Origin: Bacillota bacterium
Lineage (GTDB): Bacteria; Bacillota; Clostridia; Acetivibrionales; DSM-1351
Assembly (NCBI GenBank): GCA_023400235.1
Contig: JAEXFI010000034.1
Coordinates: 124,001-188,000, forward strand
Length of the DNA stretch: 64,000 nt
Direction: 5' to 3'
Made by a program: the position numbers and the translations under genes. Below, piece by piece: positions 55,663-64,000 of the stretch (positions within the stretch are counted from its first letter, which is position 1; each line of letters begins with the position of its first letter). The notes beneath the pieces are model-generated. The model searched no databases. It was not told where the DNA came from and saw nothing but the letters and a program-made list of their open reading frames with translations.

Positions 55663-55697
55663 AGTGCTATCATGAAGTTGTGAAGGAGGGCTCAACA

Positions 55698-56630
55698 ATG
55701 ACTCAGAGCGTAAATGCAGCACAGGACAGAAAGGCTGCCGGTAATAGAATCAAGAGGATGAAGCTTTCAAATACCGTGGCAAGAAATATTCTTTTTCTAT
55801 TTGCAAGTATTACTATACTGACAACCCTGGGAATTATTATTTCATTGCTCAGGGATTCAATAGGCTTTTTTGCCGAGATTTCCATAAAGGATTTCCTGCT
55901 GGGAAGGGTCTGGACTCCGCTTTTCAGTGACCCGCAGTTTGGTGTGCTCCCCCTCGTGAGCGGAACAGTACTCATTACGTTTGTTTCTGCTCTGATTTCC
56001 ATACCCATCGGCCTGTTTACCGCAATTTACCTAAGCGAATATGCAAACAGAAGGGTCAGAAAGGTTATAAAACCTATTCTTGAGGTTCTGGCAGGAATTC
56101 CATCCATAGTTTTCGGTTATTTTGCCCTTACAGCAATAACACCTTTTTTGAAAAACATAATACCTCAGACAGAAATCTTCAATGCCTTGAGCGCAAGCAT
56201 AGCGGTGGGTGTCATGACAATACCCCTGGTTTCCTCCCTGAGTGAGGATGCACTGAGGGCTGTCCCGGACAGCTTGAGACAGGGGGCGCTGGCCCTGGGC
56301 TCCACAAAGATGGAAACCTCCCTGAAGGTGGTGGTGCCTGCAGCCATTTCAGGAATATCGGCCTCCTTTGTACTGGCAATATCCAGGGCAATAGGCGAAA
56401 CCATGATTGTTACCATAGCCGCAGGTGCAAGGCCCAATCTTACCTTTAACCCGCTGCAGAGCGTTCAGACCATGACCTCATTTATAGTACAGGCAAGCCA
56501 GGGAGACAACCCCCATGGAACTGTGGGCTACTATTCGCTCTTTGCCGTAGGTCTGCTGCTCTTTCTCATTACATTGGGGCTCAACGTTCTTTCACATCAC
56601 ATGGTGGATAAGTACCGTAAGGAATATTAA
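55698..56630 (+). CDS. pstC: Phosphate ABC transporter permease PstC
   Basis: 310 residues with six membrane segments. Family landmarks are FGVLPLVSGTVLIT, IYLSEYANRRVRKVIKPILEVLAGIPSIVFGYFAL and the EAA-type loop RQGALALGSTKMET. It pairs with PstA to form the phosphate channel. The ATG at 55698 lies after AAGGAGGG; the GTG at 55680 would translate through the site. Confidence 0.95.
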   Translation: MTQSVNAAQDRKAAGNRIKRMKLSNTVARNILFLFASITILTTLGIIISLLRDSIGFFAEISIKDFLLGRVWTPLFSDPQFGVLPLVSGTVLITFVSALISIPIGLFTAIYLSEYANRRVRKVIKPILEVLAGIPSIVFGYFALTAITPFLKNIIPQTEIFNALSASIAVGVMTIPLVSSLSEDALRAVPDSLRQGALALGSTKMETSLKVVVPAAISGISASFVLAISRAIGETMIVTIAAGARPNLTFNPLQSVQTMTSFIVQASQGDNPHGTVGYYSLFAVGLLLFLITLGLNVLSHHMVDKYRKEY

Positions 56631-56752
56631 GCTGAAAATTTACTCTTTAAATAAAGATAATATAGATATGCATTAAGGCAGCAGTAAATAAACCTGGATA
56701 ACTCAAATACGAATGAAGGCAACAGACAATAGTTTAGCTTTGGAGGCGTCAA

Positions 56753-57607
56753 ATGAATCATGTCAAGTATAGAAAGCTTAAAAATTCAATATTTCATGGA
56801 GTAATATTTTGCGTAACCTTGATTGGAATCGTGATATTGGCCATACTGCTGATTGATATAATCAGAAGGGGCATTCCGTTTTTGACAAAGACCTTCTTTA
56901 CAAACTTTCCATCAAGGTTTCCCCATAAGGCGGGAATCCTTCCGGGTATGGTGGGAAGCATAAATATTATCCTGCTGACCATTGCCTTTGCAGTGCCTGT
57001 GGGACTGGGAACAGCAGTGTACCTGGAGGAATATGCCAAGAATAACCGGCTGACAAAATTTATTAAGATTAATATTTCAAACCTGTCGGGAACTCCATCC
57101 ATTGTGTATGGTCTGCTTGGTCTGGCAGTATTTGTAAGAATCATGGGTCTTGGAAAGAGCATCCTTTCAGGTGCCCTTACCATGTCTCTGGTGGTACTTC
57201 CCATAGTCATAGTTTCTTCCCAGGAGGCAATTAAAGCGGTTCCACAGTACCTGAGGCACGGCTCCTATGCCCTGGGGGCCACGAAGTGGCAAACAATAAG
57301 AAAGATTGTAATACCAGCCGCACTTCCAGGAATATTCACAGGTGTCATCCTCTCAGTATCAAGAGCACTGGGAGAAAGTGCACCGCTGCTTATGGTGGGT
57401 GCCGCAACCTACGTATCCAAGCTCCCGGACAATGTTTTTTCGGTTTTTACTGCGCTTCCACTTCAAATATACTACTGGATGGGTCTACCAAAGGAGGACT
57501 TCAAGGATCTTGCTGCAGCAGGAATAATTGTACTTCTGGCAATATTACTTACTACCAATGCAATTACCATAGTATTGAGGAACAAATATCAAAGGTCCGT
57601 AGAGTAG
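56753..57607 (+). CDS. pstA: Phosphate ABC transporter permease PstA
   Basis: 284 residues with six membrane segments; typical PstA segments are GILPGMVGSINIILL, GTAVYLEEYAKNNRL, NLSGTPSIVYGLLGLAVF and RHGSYALGATKWQT. It forms the second half of the Pst channel. It starts 122 bases after pstC behind GGAGGC and is followed by a terminator. Confidence 0.95.
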   Translation: MNHVKYRKLKNSIFHGVIFCVTLIGIVILAILLIDIIRRGIPFLTKTFFTNFPSRFPHKAGILPGMVGSINIILLTIAFAVPVGLGTAVYLEEYAKNNRLTKFIKINISNLSGTPSIVYGLLGLAVFVRIMGLGKSILSGALTMSLVVLPIVIVSSQEAIKAVPQYLRHGSYALGATKWQTIRKIVIPAALPGIFTGVILSVSRALGESAPLLMVGAATYVSKLPDNVFSVFTALPLQIYYWMGLPKEDFKDLAAAGIIVLLAILLTTNAITIVLRNKYQRSVE

Positions 57608-57825
57608 ATAAATTATTATTAGCAATATAATCAACTTTTGCAATAGCTTTGAAAAAATCTTTATTTTAATATGACAATGCATTTAGCTGCTATATTCCAA
57701 TATTTGAAATACTAAAGACAGATTTAGTCCCAGCAGGCCACGAGACATTATTTGCAGCTTGTATAATATTAATTACATGTTAATAATCACTACCAATAGA
57801 TAAAAAATGCTGAAGTTGACTTATA

Positions 57826-57878
57826 TATAAAGGTGCTGCACAAAGGCTTTAAAAGCCGGTGCAGTGCCTTTGTTTATT
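57826..57878 (+). terminator. Terminator between pstA and pstS
   Basis: AAAGGTGCTGCAC pairs with GTGCAGTGCCTTT around an inner GGCTTT/AAAGCC hairpin and is followed by GTTTATTTATT. It isolates pstS as its own unit. Confidence 0.75.
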
Positions 57879-57956
57879 TATTGGGGGCGGTGGTCGCAAA
57901 GCATTTACCGGACCGGACACTGCCCTTATGGGGTGACGGTTGTTACCTCCTCCTAT
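57879..57956. other. Unexplained GC-rich block before the pstS promoter
   Basis: An island of GC-rich sequence (GGGGGCGGTGGTCGC, ACCGGACCGGACACTG, GGGGTGACGG) stands in an AT-rich gap. It contains short inverted runs but no ORF or RNA family I recognise. Confidence 0.4.
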
Positions 57957-58032
57957 TGTTAAGCTTTCTTAATATGCAATTAACAATTGTTAACCCAAAA
58001 TAAATATTCTCTTTAAAAACCACTAATATAAT
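57957..58032 (+). promoter_or_regulatory. Pho box and -10 of pstS
   Basis: TTAATA (57969), TTAACA (57980) and TTAACC (57990) lie at 11- and 10-bp intervals, with TGTTAA at 57957 as an outlying site. TATAAT at 58027-58032 is the probable -10. Confidence 0.7.
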
Positions 58033-58127
58033 TAAAGTGTGGTAAGCAGAAAATAGTTTTCTACAAAATAATATAAAGCTGTTTACTTAGAGATACTAAA
58101 AATTGATTACTAATGGGAGGTTTCAAG

Positions 58128-59108
58128 ATGAGTAAATCCGTAATATTGAAAAGAATAACAGCATTAGCCATGGGCGTGGTCCTGACAGCAACAATTGCAG
58201 CGTGTGGGGACAATTCGGGCAGTGCTTCAGACTCTGCAGCTCAAAGCTCCACAGCTGCAAGTTCCTCAGCTTCTGACCAGAAGCTCTCAGGTAAAATAGT
58301 AATTGACGGCTCAAGTACTGTATATCCTATAACCATGGCTGTAGCCGAAGAGTTTAAAAATGAGCAGCCCGATGTTGAGGTTTCGGTTGCAATGTCAGGT
58401 ACCGGCGGTGGAATGAAGAAATTCTCTGCAGGGGAAATTGATATTTGTGATGCATCAAGACCCATAAAGCAGGAAGAAATCGACAAGGCCAAGACTAACG
58501 GAATTGATTTTGTTGAACTTGAAATAGCTTATGACGGCATATCGGTAGTTGTAAATAAAGATAACACCTGGGTGGATTCAATTACAACTGCGGAACTCAA
58601 TAAAATATGGGCCAAGGACAGCACCGTAAAGACCTGGAAGGATGTAAACCCCGCATGGCCTGCCGAGCCTCTGAAGTTGTATGGGCCGGGAACTGATTCA
58701 GGTACCTTTGAATTCTTTACTGAAAAAATAAACAAGAAAGCAAAGGAATCCAGAACTGATTACACTCCAAGCGAGGATGACAATGTACTTGTACAGGGTA
58801 TTGCCGGAGACAAGAATGCAATGGGCTATTTCGGCTTTGCATACTATGAGGAAAATACCGATAAACTGAAGGTATTAAAGATAGACGACGGTAAAGGCCC
58901 TGTAGAGCCTACTGCGGATTCCATTAAGGATAAGAGCTACAGTCCGCTGTCAAGGCCTCTGTTTATATATATCAACAAGGCAAAAATGGATCAGCCGCAG
59001 GTAAAGGCATTCGTACACTATTACATTGATAATGCGGCAACATTGTCCAAGGAAGTGGGCTATGTTCCTCTGGAAAGCTATGATGCAATAAAGGAAAAAG
59101 TAAAGTAA
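58128..59108 (+). CDS. pstS: Phosphate-binding lipoprotein PstS
   Basis: 326 residues. The signal peptide ends with the lipobox TIAAC, followed by a Ser/Ala-rich linker. The phosphate-binding motifs are clear: IDGSSTVYPI, AMSGTGGGMKKF, ICDASRPIK and GPGTDSGTFEFF. It delivers phosphate to PstCA. It is transcribed from its own Pho-controlled promoter after pstA, presumably for high binding-protein levels. The ATG at 58128 lies after GGGAGG. Confidence 0.96.
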   Translation: MSKSVILKRITALAMGVVLTATIAACGDNSGSASDSAAQSSTAASSSASDQKLSGKIVIDGSSTVYPITMAVAEEFKNEQPDVEVSVAMSGTGGGMKKFSAGEIDICDASRPIKQEEIDKAKTNGIDFVELEIAYDGISVVVNKDNTWVDSITTAELNKIWAKDSTVKTWKDVNPAWPAEPLKLYGPGTDSGTFEFFTEKINKKAKESRTDYTPSEDDNVLVQGIAGDKNAMGYFGFAYYEENTDKLKVLKIDDGKGPVEPTADSIKDKSYSPLSRPLFIYINKAKMDQPQVKAFVHYYIDNAATLSKEVGYVPLESYDAIKEKVK

Positions 59109-59123
59109 TGAACTTCCAGCTGG

Positions 59124-59173
59124 ATCGTGGTACTTACAAGAGCTTTTAGCTGTAAGTGCCACGATTTTTTATA
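59124..59173 (+). terminator. Terminator after pstS
   Basis: CGTGGTACTTACA pairs with TGTAAGTGCCACG over an 11-base loop and runs into ATTTTTTAT. Confidence 0.9.
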
Positions 59174-59195
59174 AAATAATTTCGGGGAAAATTAT

Positions 59196-61250
59196 ATGGA
59201 TATTGCCAGAACTATCAAAAAAATAACTGTGAAAAAAAATTCTCTCAGAACCCAGCTAATGCTTGTACTGATTTTAACAGCGCTGGTACCGATAATTGCC
59301 ATAGGCACCTCTACTTACATAACAACCATAGGGAAATTGACAGATCTTTCGCTGAATACTCTGAAAACCAATTCAATTAACATAAGAAACAACATTGATA
59401 TAAAGATAAACAGCATTGACAGCATTATAAAAGGGGTTTCTTCCCAGCCTGATTTCCTGGTTGCGCTGGAGATGGTGAATAATGCCAGGGCACTTGATAA
59501 TGAAGTATACAGCAATGTGCAGCTTTCAATGAAAAATGCAGCGGAAGGTTCAAGCAGGCTGGTAAGCGCCATGTATCTGTGCGACGGCAGCGGCAGGATA
59601 ATAGCTTCCGGAGCGAGAGATTACAGGCTGTTCAAGGACAAGAGCTTTTATGATGAGAAGCTTTTTGAGGAGTTGAAGAAACTCAATAAGGACGGTGTAG
59701 CAGTAGGTGCCCCTGTCTACTCCCAGGAACTGAAAAAGCTGGTGATACCTGTTTCAAAGCCGGTCAGAAGCCTGGCTGCCTTCGCCGGCAGCATAACGGC
59801 ACTGGTGGATTACAATAGTTTCTTTGATTTTATTTCAAAGGCAGCTGAAAAAAATGAAATAATAATACTTGATATAGATAAAAAGATAGTTTATCACCAG
59901 AACCTGAAAAAACTGGACACTGTAATAACCGATGCAGGTCTGAACGGGTATCTATGGGATGAAACTGCGGCCCGGCCCTTCACCTACAAGGATGAAGATG
60001 TGAAAAAGGTAATGTATGCCAATGAATCCGAGCTTACTAACTGGATGGTGTGCGCACAGACGGAGTATTCCTCGGTCATGTCCTCCGTAAGGCAGTATAT
60101 TGCCGTAATTCTTGTGGTAATGGTTGCTACGCTGGTTATTACCCTGCTGGTGGCAATAATTTATTCAAAGCACATTTCAAGGCCTGTAGTGGATTTGACC
60201 AGGCAAATGAAGAAGATACAGGAGGGCCGGCTGGACGTGGAGCTTAACATCAGCAAAACCGGTATTGAGGAAATAAACAGTCTCAGAGATAATTTTTACA
60301 ATATGGCGGAAAACCTGAAGAAGCTCATACAGGATATAGACTCGGCCTCCAGGGAAATCGGAGGTATGTCGGGAGTGATGGTGGAGGCTGCCTCCAGCTC
60401 TATAGAACAGTCGGAGAATACGGGGATCGCTGTGTCAGGGATAAATAAAAATATAAAAAAGCAGGCCGACGATACTAATTTTGCAGCCAAAGGCATAGAA
60501 AGCCTGGCGGGGCAGATAGCCACCTCCAGGGAGCTGTCCTGGAACATATACAGTTACTTGGGCTTGTTGAACAAATCCACAGAGAAGGGGAAAACTCAGA
60601 TAGACATACTTGACGAGACTTCTGTAAAGAACCTCAGGAACACGGCTCTGATGGCAGAGGTGATTGTGCAGCTGCAGGGACAGATGAAGCAGATAAATAC
60701 CATTACGTCTACCATACAGAACATTGCAAAACAAACCCATCTGCTGTCGCTCAACGCAACTATAGAGGCCTCCAGGGCAGGAGAAGCCGGTAAGGGCTTT
60801 GCAGTGGTGGCACAGGAAATAAAAGGGCTGTCTGAGCAGACGAATATTCAGGCAGGTTCCATAAAGAATATGCTGGACAGTATTGTGAAGAATACCCTGC
60901 TGCTGACAGATTCCTTCAGAGAGGTAAGTGAAGGCACGGATTCCCAGAATAAATCTGTAACCGTTACAAAGCACAGTTTTGCAGAAATTGCCGGATACAT
61001 AGAAAATATAAACACTCAGATGCGACATATAAACGACTATCTTCAGGAAATGGACTCTCAAAAGGATAATCTTGTACAGTTGGTCAATCACATAAATATG
61101 TCGGCAGCAGAAATAGCAGATGGCTCAAAGCAGGTAGGACTATACATGGATGAGCAGATAGCTGCTGTTAACAATCTGTACCGGGATTCCAATCTTTTCA
61201 GCAATCTGGCCACTCAGTTGGACAAGTCGGTAAGTATCTTTAAAATATGA
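59196..61250 (+). CDS. Methyl-accepting chemotaxis protein with Cache-type sensor
   Basis: 684 residues. Membrane segments near residues 20-40 and 300-325 flank an extracellular double-Cache-like domain. HAMP follows (KHISRPVVDLTRQMKKIQEG), then a long coiled coil with the signalling hairpin IAKQTHLLSLNATIEASRAG (the residues after it read EAGKGFAVVAQEIKGLSEQT). It passes ligand signals to CheA through CheW; the ligand is unknown. The ATG follows GGGGAAAA. The convergent cheW gene just downstream is a natural partner. Confidence 0.93.
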   Translation: MDIARTIKKITVKKNSLRTQLMLVLILTALVPIIAIGTSTYITTIGKLTDLSLNTLKTNSINIRNNIDIKINSIDSIIKGVSSQPDFLVALEMVNNARALDNEVYSNVQLSMKNAAEGSSRLVSAMYLCDGSGRIIASGARDYRLFKDKSFYDEKLFEELKKLNKDGVAVGAPVYSQELKKLVIPVSKPVRSLAAFAGSITALVDYNSFFDFISKAAEKNEIIILDIDKKIVYHQNLKKLDTVITDAGLNGYLWDETAARPFTYKDEDVKKVMYANESELTNWMVCAQTEYSSVMSSVRQYIAVILVVMVATLVITLLVAIIYSKHISRPVVDLTRQMKKIQEGRLDVELNISKTGIEEINSLRDNFYNMAENLKKLIQDIDSASREIGGMSGVMVEAASSSIEQSENTGIAVSGINKNIKKQADDTNFAAKGIESLAGQIATSRELSWNIYSYLGLLNKSTEKGKTQIDILDETSVKNLRNTALMAEVIVQLQGQMKQINTITSTIQNIAKQTHLLSLNATIEASRAGEAGKGFAVVAQEIKGLSEQTNIQAGSIKNMLDSIVKNTLLLTDSFREVSEGTDSQNKSVTVTKHSFAEIAGYIENINTQMRHINDYLQEMDSQKDNLVQLVNHINMSAAEIADGSKQVGLYMDEQIAAVNNLYRDSNLFSNLATQLDKSVSIFKI

Positions 61251-61290
61251 ATGCAGCCGACTTGAACCACTCATAAGATATTGTTTAAAA

Positions 61291-61356
61291 TAAATGGCTC
61301 AAAAAAGGGCGATTTTAAGGCGATTGCCATAAAATGACCCTTTTTGAGCCATAAGT
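61291..61356. terminator. Long inverted repeat between chemoreceptor and cheW
   Basis: ATGGCTCAAAAA...AGGGCGATTTTA pairs with TAAAATGACCCT...TTTTGAGCCAT, giving arms of about 24 bases around AGGCGATTGCC. It is much longer than needed for termination. A TTTATTTT run follows on the minus strand, so it can end cheW transcription and fold the chemoreceptor mRNA end. Confidence 0.65.
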
Positions 61357-61376
61357 TTCTATAAACCATAGGTGTA

Positions 61377-61793
61377 TTATTTTTCAAACAGCTTGTCCAG
61401 ATCCAGGATAAGAACAATCTTGCCATCCTTTTCCACCACACCGCTGAAAAACTTTCCCGACAGTCCTGAGATGAGTTCGGGGGCGGGTTTGATACCGGAG
61501 TCCTCAGTGCTGAAGATTTCAAATACTTCATCCACCAGCAGGCCTACCATGGATTCATGATTTAATATAATAATACGGGTATTCTCATCAAAATCAATTG
61601 GCTCATATCCAAACTTTTTTCTCAGGTTGAAAACAGTGTGAACCTTACCTCTCAAGTTAATCAAACCTTCAATATAAACAGGCGTATCAGGCACTTTGTA
61701 TATATCGCTAATCTTTTCTATGATATTAACATGGTTGATACTTATGGCAAATACTTCGTTGTTAACCTTAAACAAAACCAATTGTGCTGACAT
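61377..61793 (-). CDS. cheW: Chemotaxis coupling protein CheW
   Basis: 138 residues forming a single CheW/SH3-like domain: MSAQLVLFKVNNEVFAISI, PVYIEGLINLRGKVHTVFNL, ESMVGLLVDEVFEIF and KIVLILDLDKLF at the C terminus. It links chemoreceptors to CheA. The ATG at 61793 lies after GGGGG; TTG at 61799 is an alternative. It stands alone, facing the chemoreceptor gene. Confidence 0.93.
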   Translation of the reverse strand: MSAQLVLFKVNNEVFAISINHVNIIEKISDIYKVPDTPVYIEGLINLRGKVHTVFNLRKKFGYEPIDFDENTRIIILNHESMVGLLVDEVFEIFSTEDSGIKPAPELISGLSGKFFSGVVEKDGKIVLILDLDKLFEK

Positions 61794-61898
61794 CAGCAAT
61801 ACCCCCAGTCAAATTCTGTTAATTATATATATTATACCAGTATTAGTATTTTTCAGCAAACCTTTTTGTAGGTTTTTGTAGCATAATACAGTTTAAGG

Positions 61899-63101
61899 TT
61901 AACTTCTGTAACTTCCGTTTATTTTTACATAATCATATGAAAGATCGCAGGTCCACATGCGGTCGGAAACCTTGCCCTTCTTCAGGTTTATCTTTATAGT
62001 TATTTCCTTTTGCTTCAGCAGCTGCTTGGCAGCGGCTTCGTCAAAATCCACAGCGGCCCCGTTTCTGCACACCAGGATGTTTCCGATGGATATGTCCGTG
62101 AGATTTGGGTCGAAAATAGCACCGGAATAACCGGCAGCAGTTATTATCCTGCCCCAGTTTGCATCTTCTCCGAATATGGTTGTTTTCACCAGGGGAGATT
62201 TGGCAATGGAACTCACTACCTTGTAGGCATCCTGTTCGTCGTTGGCACCGTCTACAATGATTTCAATCAGCTTTGTAGCCCCTTCGCCGTCTTTGGCTAT
62301 TAATTTTGCCAGATAGGTACATACAAACATCAGAGCGTCAACAAATTTAGAGTATTCATAATCATCCTTTACAATGGCATCGTTATCCGCAAACCCGTTT
62401 GCCAGGACAAATACAGAATCACAGACACTGGTATCGCCGTCCACCGAAATCCTGTTGAAGGTGGATTTTACACAGCTTTTCAGAGCTTTGTCCAGCAGGC
62501 TTCTGGATATGTTTGCATCAGTGGTTATAATGCCTATCATGGTGGCCATGTTTGGATGAATCATGCCTGAACCCTTTGCCATTCCGCCTATACGCACCGT
62601 CTCGCCCTGTATTTCAATTTCAACGGCAATTTCCTTTTTCAACAGGTCGGTGGTCATTATAGCCTCCTCCGCATCACTACTGCCCTCTCTGCTTAAAACA
62701 TTGGCAGCTGAACGGATTCCTGACCGTACGGAGGGCATGTTCAGCCTTTTACCGATAACACCGGTTGAGTTGACCAGAATGTCCTCCGGCTCACAGTGCA
62801 GCAGCTCGGCGGTAAGTGCGGTCATTTCCCTGGCATCCTTGTAGCCGGTTTCTCCAACACAGGCATTGGCATTGCCGCTGTTTATAACAATTGCCCTGGC
62901 TATACCGTTTTTAATGTGTTCCATAGATACCTGCAGGGAGTGTCCTTTGACAACATTGGTGGTAAATACACCCGATGCTACTGCATTATCTTCCGAGCAC
63001 ACTATGGCAAGATCCTTCTTGTTGTTCTTATTTATGCCGCTGGCAACACCAGCGGCTGTAAAGCCTTTTGGAGCCGTAACTCCACCTTCGATCACATTCA
63101 T
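61899..63101 (-). CDS. argJ: Bifunctional ornithine acetyltransferase / N-acetylglutamate synthase
   Basis: 400 residues. ArgJ recycles the acetyl group in arginine synthesis and, when bifunctional, also makes N-acetylglutamate. The self-cleavage site is intact: KGSGMIHPNMATM with the catalytic nucleophile Thr187. Other landmarks are INSGNANACVG, NSTGVIGKRL, DGDTSVCDS and the C-terminal MWTCDLSYDYVKINGSYRS. The ATG at 63101 (MNVIEGGVTAPKGF) follows GGAGATAAAT; the ATG at 63113 contains that site and is less likely. Other arg genes are not next to it. Confidence 0.95.
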   Translation of the reverse strand: MNVIEGGVTAPKGFTAAGVASGINKNNKKDLAIVCSEDNAVASGVFTTNVVKGHSLQVSMEHIKNGIARAIVINSGNANACVGETGYKDAREMTALTAELLHCEPEDILVNSTGVIGKRLNMPSVRSGIRSAANVLSREGSSDAEEAIMTTDLLKKEIAVEIEIQGETVRIGGMAKGSGMIHPNMATMIGIITTDANISRSLLDKALKSCVKSTFNRISVDGDTSVCDSVFVLANGFADNDAIVKDDYEYSKFVDALMFVCTYLAKLIAKDGEGATKLIEIIVDGANDEQDAYKVVSSIAKSPLVKTTIFGEDANWGRIITAAGYSGAIFDPNLTDISIGNILVCRNGAAVDFDEAAAKQLLKQKEITIKINLKKGKVSDRMWTCDLSYDYVKINGSYRS

Positions 63102-63607
63102 ATTTATCTCCATTTCCGGCGGCAGATAATTTATTTAAGCCTTGATTTCAAGCCGTCCGGTCCGCACGACAAAGGGACATGCGAACTTAAACTTGGAAAT
63201 AGGGGCATATCTGCTGCCTGTGATTTAATTAACACTTCCGTTGCAGGGCTCTGACACCCTGGCGGGCAAGAACCCGCCCGCTGCTTTTTGTGTTGTTTCA
63301 TCTGATTTCCAGTCTGAAAAGGTCAGTCAACTAAAAATCAAAAAATAGCAATTATTTGTAAGTAATTATACATAAATATGACAAATGAATCAATCAAATT
63401 TAGCATGTTCATAATGTTGTTTATATATTCTGAAATAATAAACATTCTGGTTTGATTTTGAGATATTATATGAAATCCTGAGTGCAAACTGTTATAATAT
63501 TTTTGAATTGACAAAGCAGTAGAAATCGTGAAAGAAATTTTAAGCGAAAAAAATGTGGCACCTATTCCATGCGGCGACTTTTGTGGAGTTTTGTGCCAGG
63601 TGGGGGC
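63102..63607. other. Divergent intergenic region between argJ and the HAD gene
   Basis: About 500 bases without a gene. It contains a strong GGCGGGCAAGAACCCGCC hairpin (63262-63279) and an adjacent CAGGG/CCCTG hairpin (about 63244-63263), within a possible structured leader for argJ on the minus strand, and an AT-rich half toward the HAD gene. I recognised no ARG-box or T-box. Confidence 0.5.
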
Positions 63608-63613
63608 ATGGAA

Positions 63614-64000
63614 ATGATTATGAGATTCAAGGCGGTAATTTTTGATCTGGACGGTACGCTCATAGACTCCCTTGAGGATTTGGCGGACAGCGCCAACGCA
63701 GCATTGGCAAAGCATGGCTTTGGGAGCCATCCGTTACAGGCATATAAGAAATTCGTGGGCAACGGGGTAAGACAGCTTATAAAAGGTGCCGCACCAGCTG
63801 GTACGCGTGAAGAAGAGCTGGAAAGCATTCTGGCCGATTATAAAGAGGTTTATAATAAGAACTATGCAAATAAGACCAGGCCGTATGCCTTTATTCCGGA
63901 AATGCTGGCAACACTTGAAAAATGGAATATAAAAATGGCAGTATGTTCAAACAAGCCACATGTTCCCACAGCAGAAATAGTAGAAAAGGTTCTTGGCTCC
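63614..64000 (+). CDS. HAD-family phosphatase, truncated by the window end
   Basis: 129 residues are visible with no stop before the edge. Motif I is DLDGTLIDSLEDLADSAN and motif II is VCSNKPH, with a helical cap between, as in phosphoglycolate phosphatase (Gph) and related phosphatases such as PpaX. The ATG at 63614 lies seven bases after GGTGGGGG; an ATG at 63608 or 63620 would also fit. Substrate cannot be fixed from this fragment. Confidence 0.85.
   Translation, partial: MIMRFKAVIFDLDGTLIDSLEDLADSANAALAKHGFGSHPLQAYKKFVGNGVRQLIKGAAPAGTREEELESILADYKEVYNKNYANKTRPYAFIPEMLATLEKWNIKMAVCSNKPHVPTAEIVEKVLGS

Larger units (their letters stand above)
55239..55697. other. Divergent regulatory region between pstB and pstC
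   Basis: About 460 bases without a gene, rich in TTAA-type motifs. Two Pho-box arrays lie at its ends (55305-55332 and 55608-55646), with extra TTTAAA/TGTTAA/TTAACC half-sites near 55385-55407. Confidence 0.7.

Overview
The window looks like the chromosome of an anaerobic, endospore-forming, cellulose-degrading clostridium of the Ruminiclostridium / Clostridium thermocellum type. The grounds are a moderately AT-rich Firmicutes sequence with strong AGGAGG-type ribosome sites, acetate-forming pta-ackA, the spore-coat gene spoIVA, a TPP riboswitch and a T-box leader, several carbohydrate ABC transporters with YesMN-type regulators, and a cellobiose phosphorylase very close in sequence to the C. 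thermocellum enzyme. I did no database search; family names come from recognised motifs.

Layout. 1-260 (minus): promoter and 5' part of a probable T-box leader whose gene lies off the left edge. 300-1901 (minus): membrane spermidine-synthase-like protein. 2386-12225 (plus): housekeeping block pta-ackA, yceD-rpmF, a DUF512 radical SAM protein, der-plsY-gpsA and spoIVA. 12350-13163 (minus): thiamine transporter thiT behind a TPP riboswitch. 13476-18150 (plus): uvrA, then a PhoU-like/Pit phosphate pair behind a Pho box. 18816-21270: a ClpE-like ATPase behind an unusual structured leader repeat. 21493-31772 (plus): sugar-binding protein, YesM kinase, YesN regulator, a second sugar ABC system and a second YesN-like regulator. 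31932-35342 (minus): a RiPP locus of the CXXX-repeat type, with a previously uncalled 54-residue precursor carrying eight cysteines at exact four-residue spacing, a small accessory protein, a two-module radical SAM maturase and a compact intracellular subtilase. 35567-43487 (plus): a tandem-repeat membrane protein, two secreted copper-amine-oxidase-like/TPR proteins and an ABC exporter. 43729-50959 (plus): LplB/YtcP/LipO-type sugar transporter, LacI regulator and cellobiose phosphorylase. 51068-59108: divergent phosphate locus (phoR, phoB, phoU, pstB on minus; pstC, pstA, pstS on plus). 59196-64000: chemoreceptor, cheW, argJ and a truncated HAD phosphatase.

How parts work together. Four arrays of TTAACA-like half-sites at about 11-bp spacing lie before pit, pstB, pstC and pstS, so PhoB probably links the low-affinity Pit system to the Pst operons 40 kb away. 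The cellobiose locus couples uptake to phosphorolysis and feeds acetate production through pta-ackA. In the RiPP locus the overlapping protease and maturase genes and the accessory gene appear translationally coupled, with the precursor last.

The two most interesting items are the CXXX-repeat RiPP locus, and a family of two-hairpin leader repeats (positions 18816, 38678, 38785, 53624, 53686, with weaker relatives elsewhere) placed directly before ribosome binding sites of unrelated genes.
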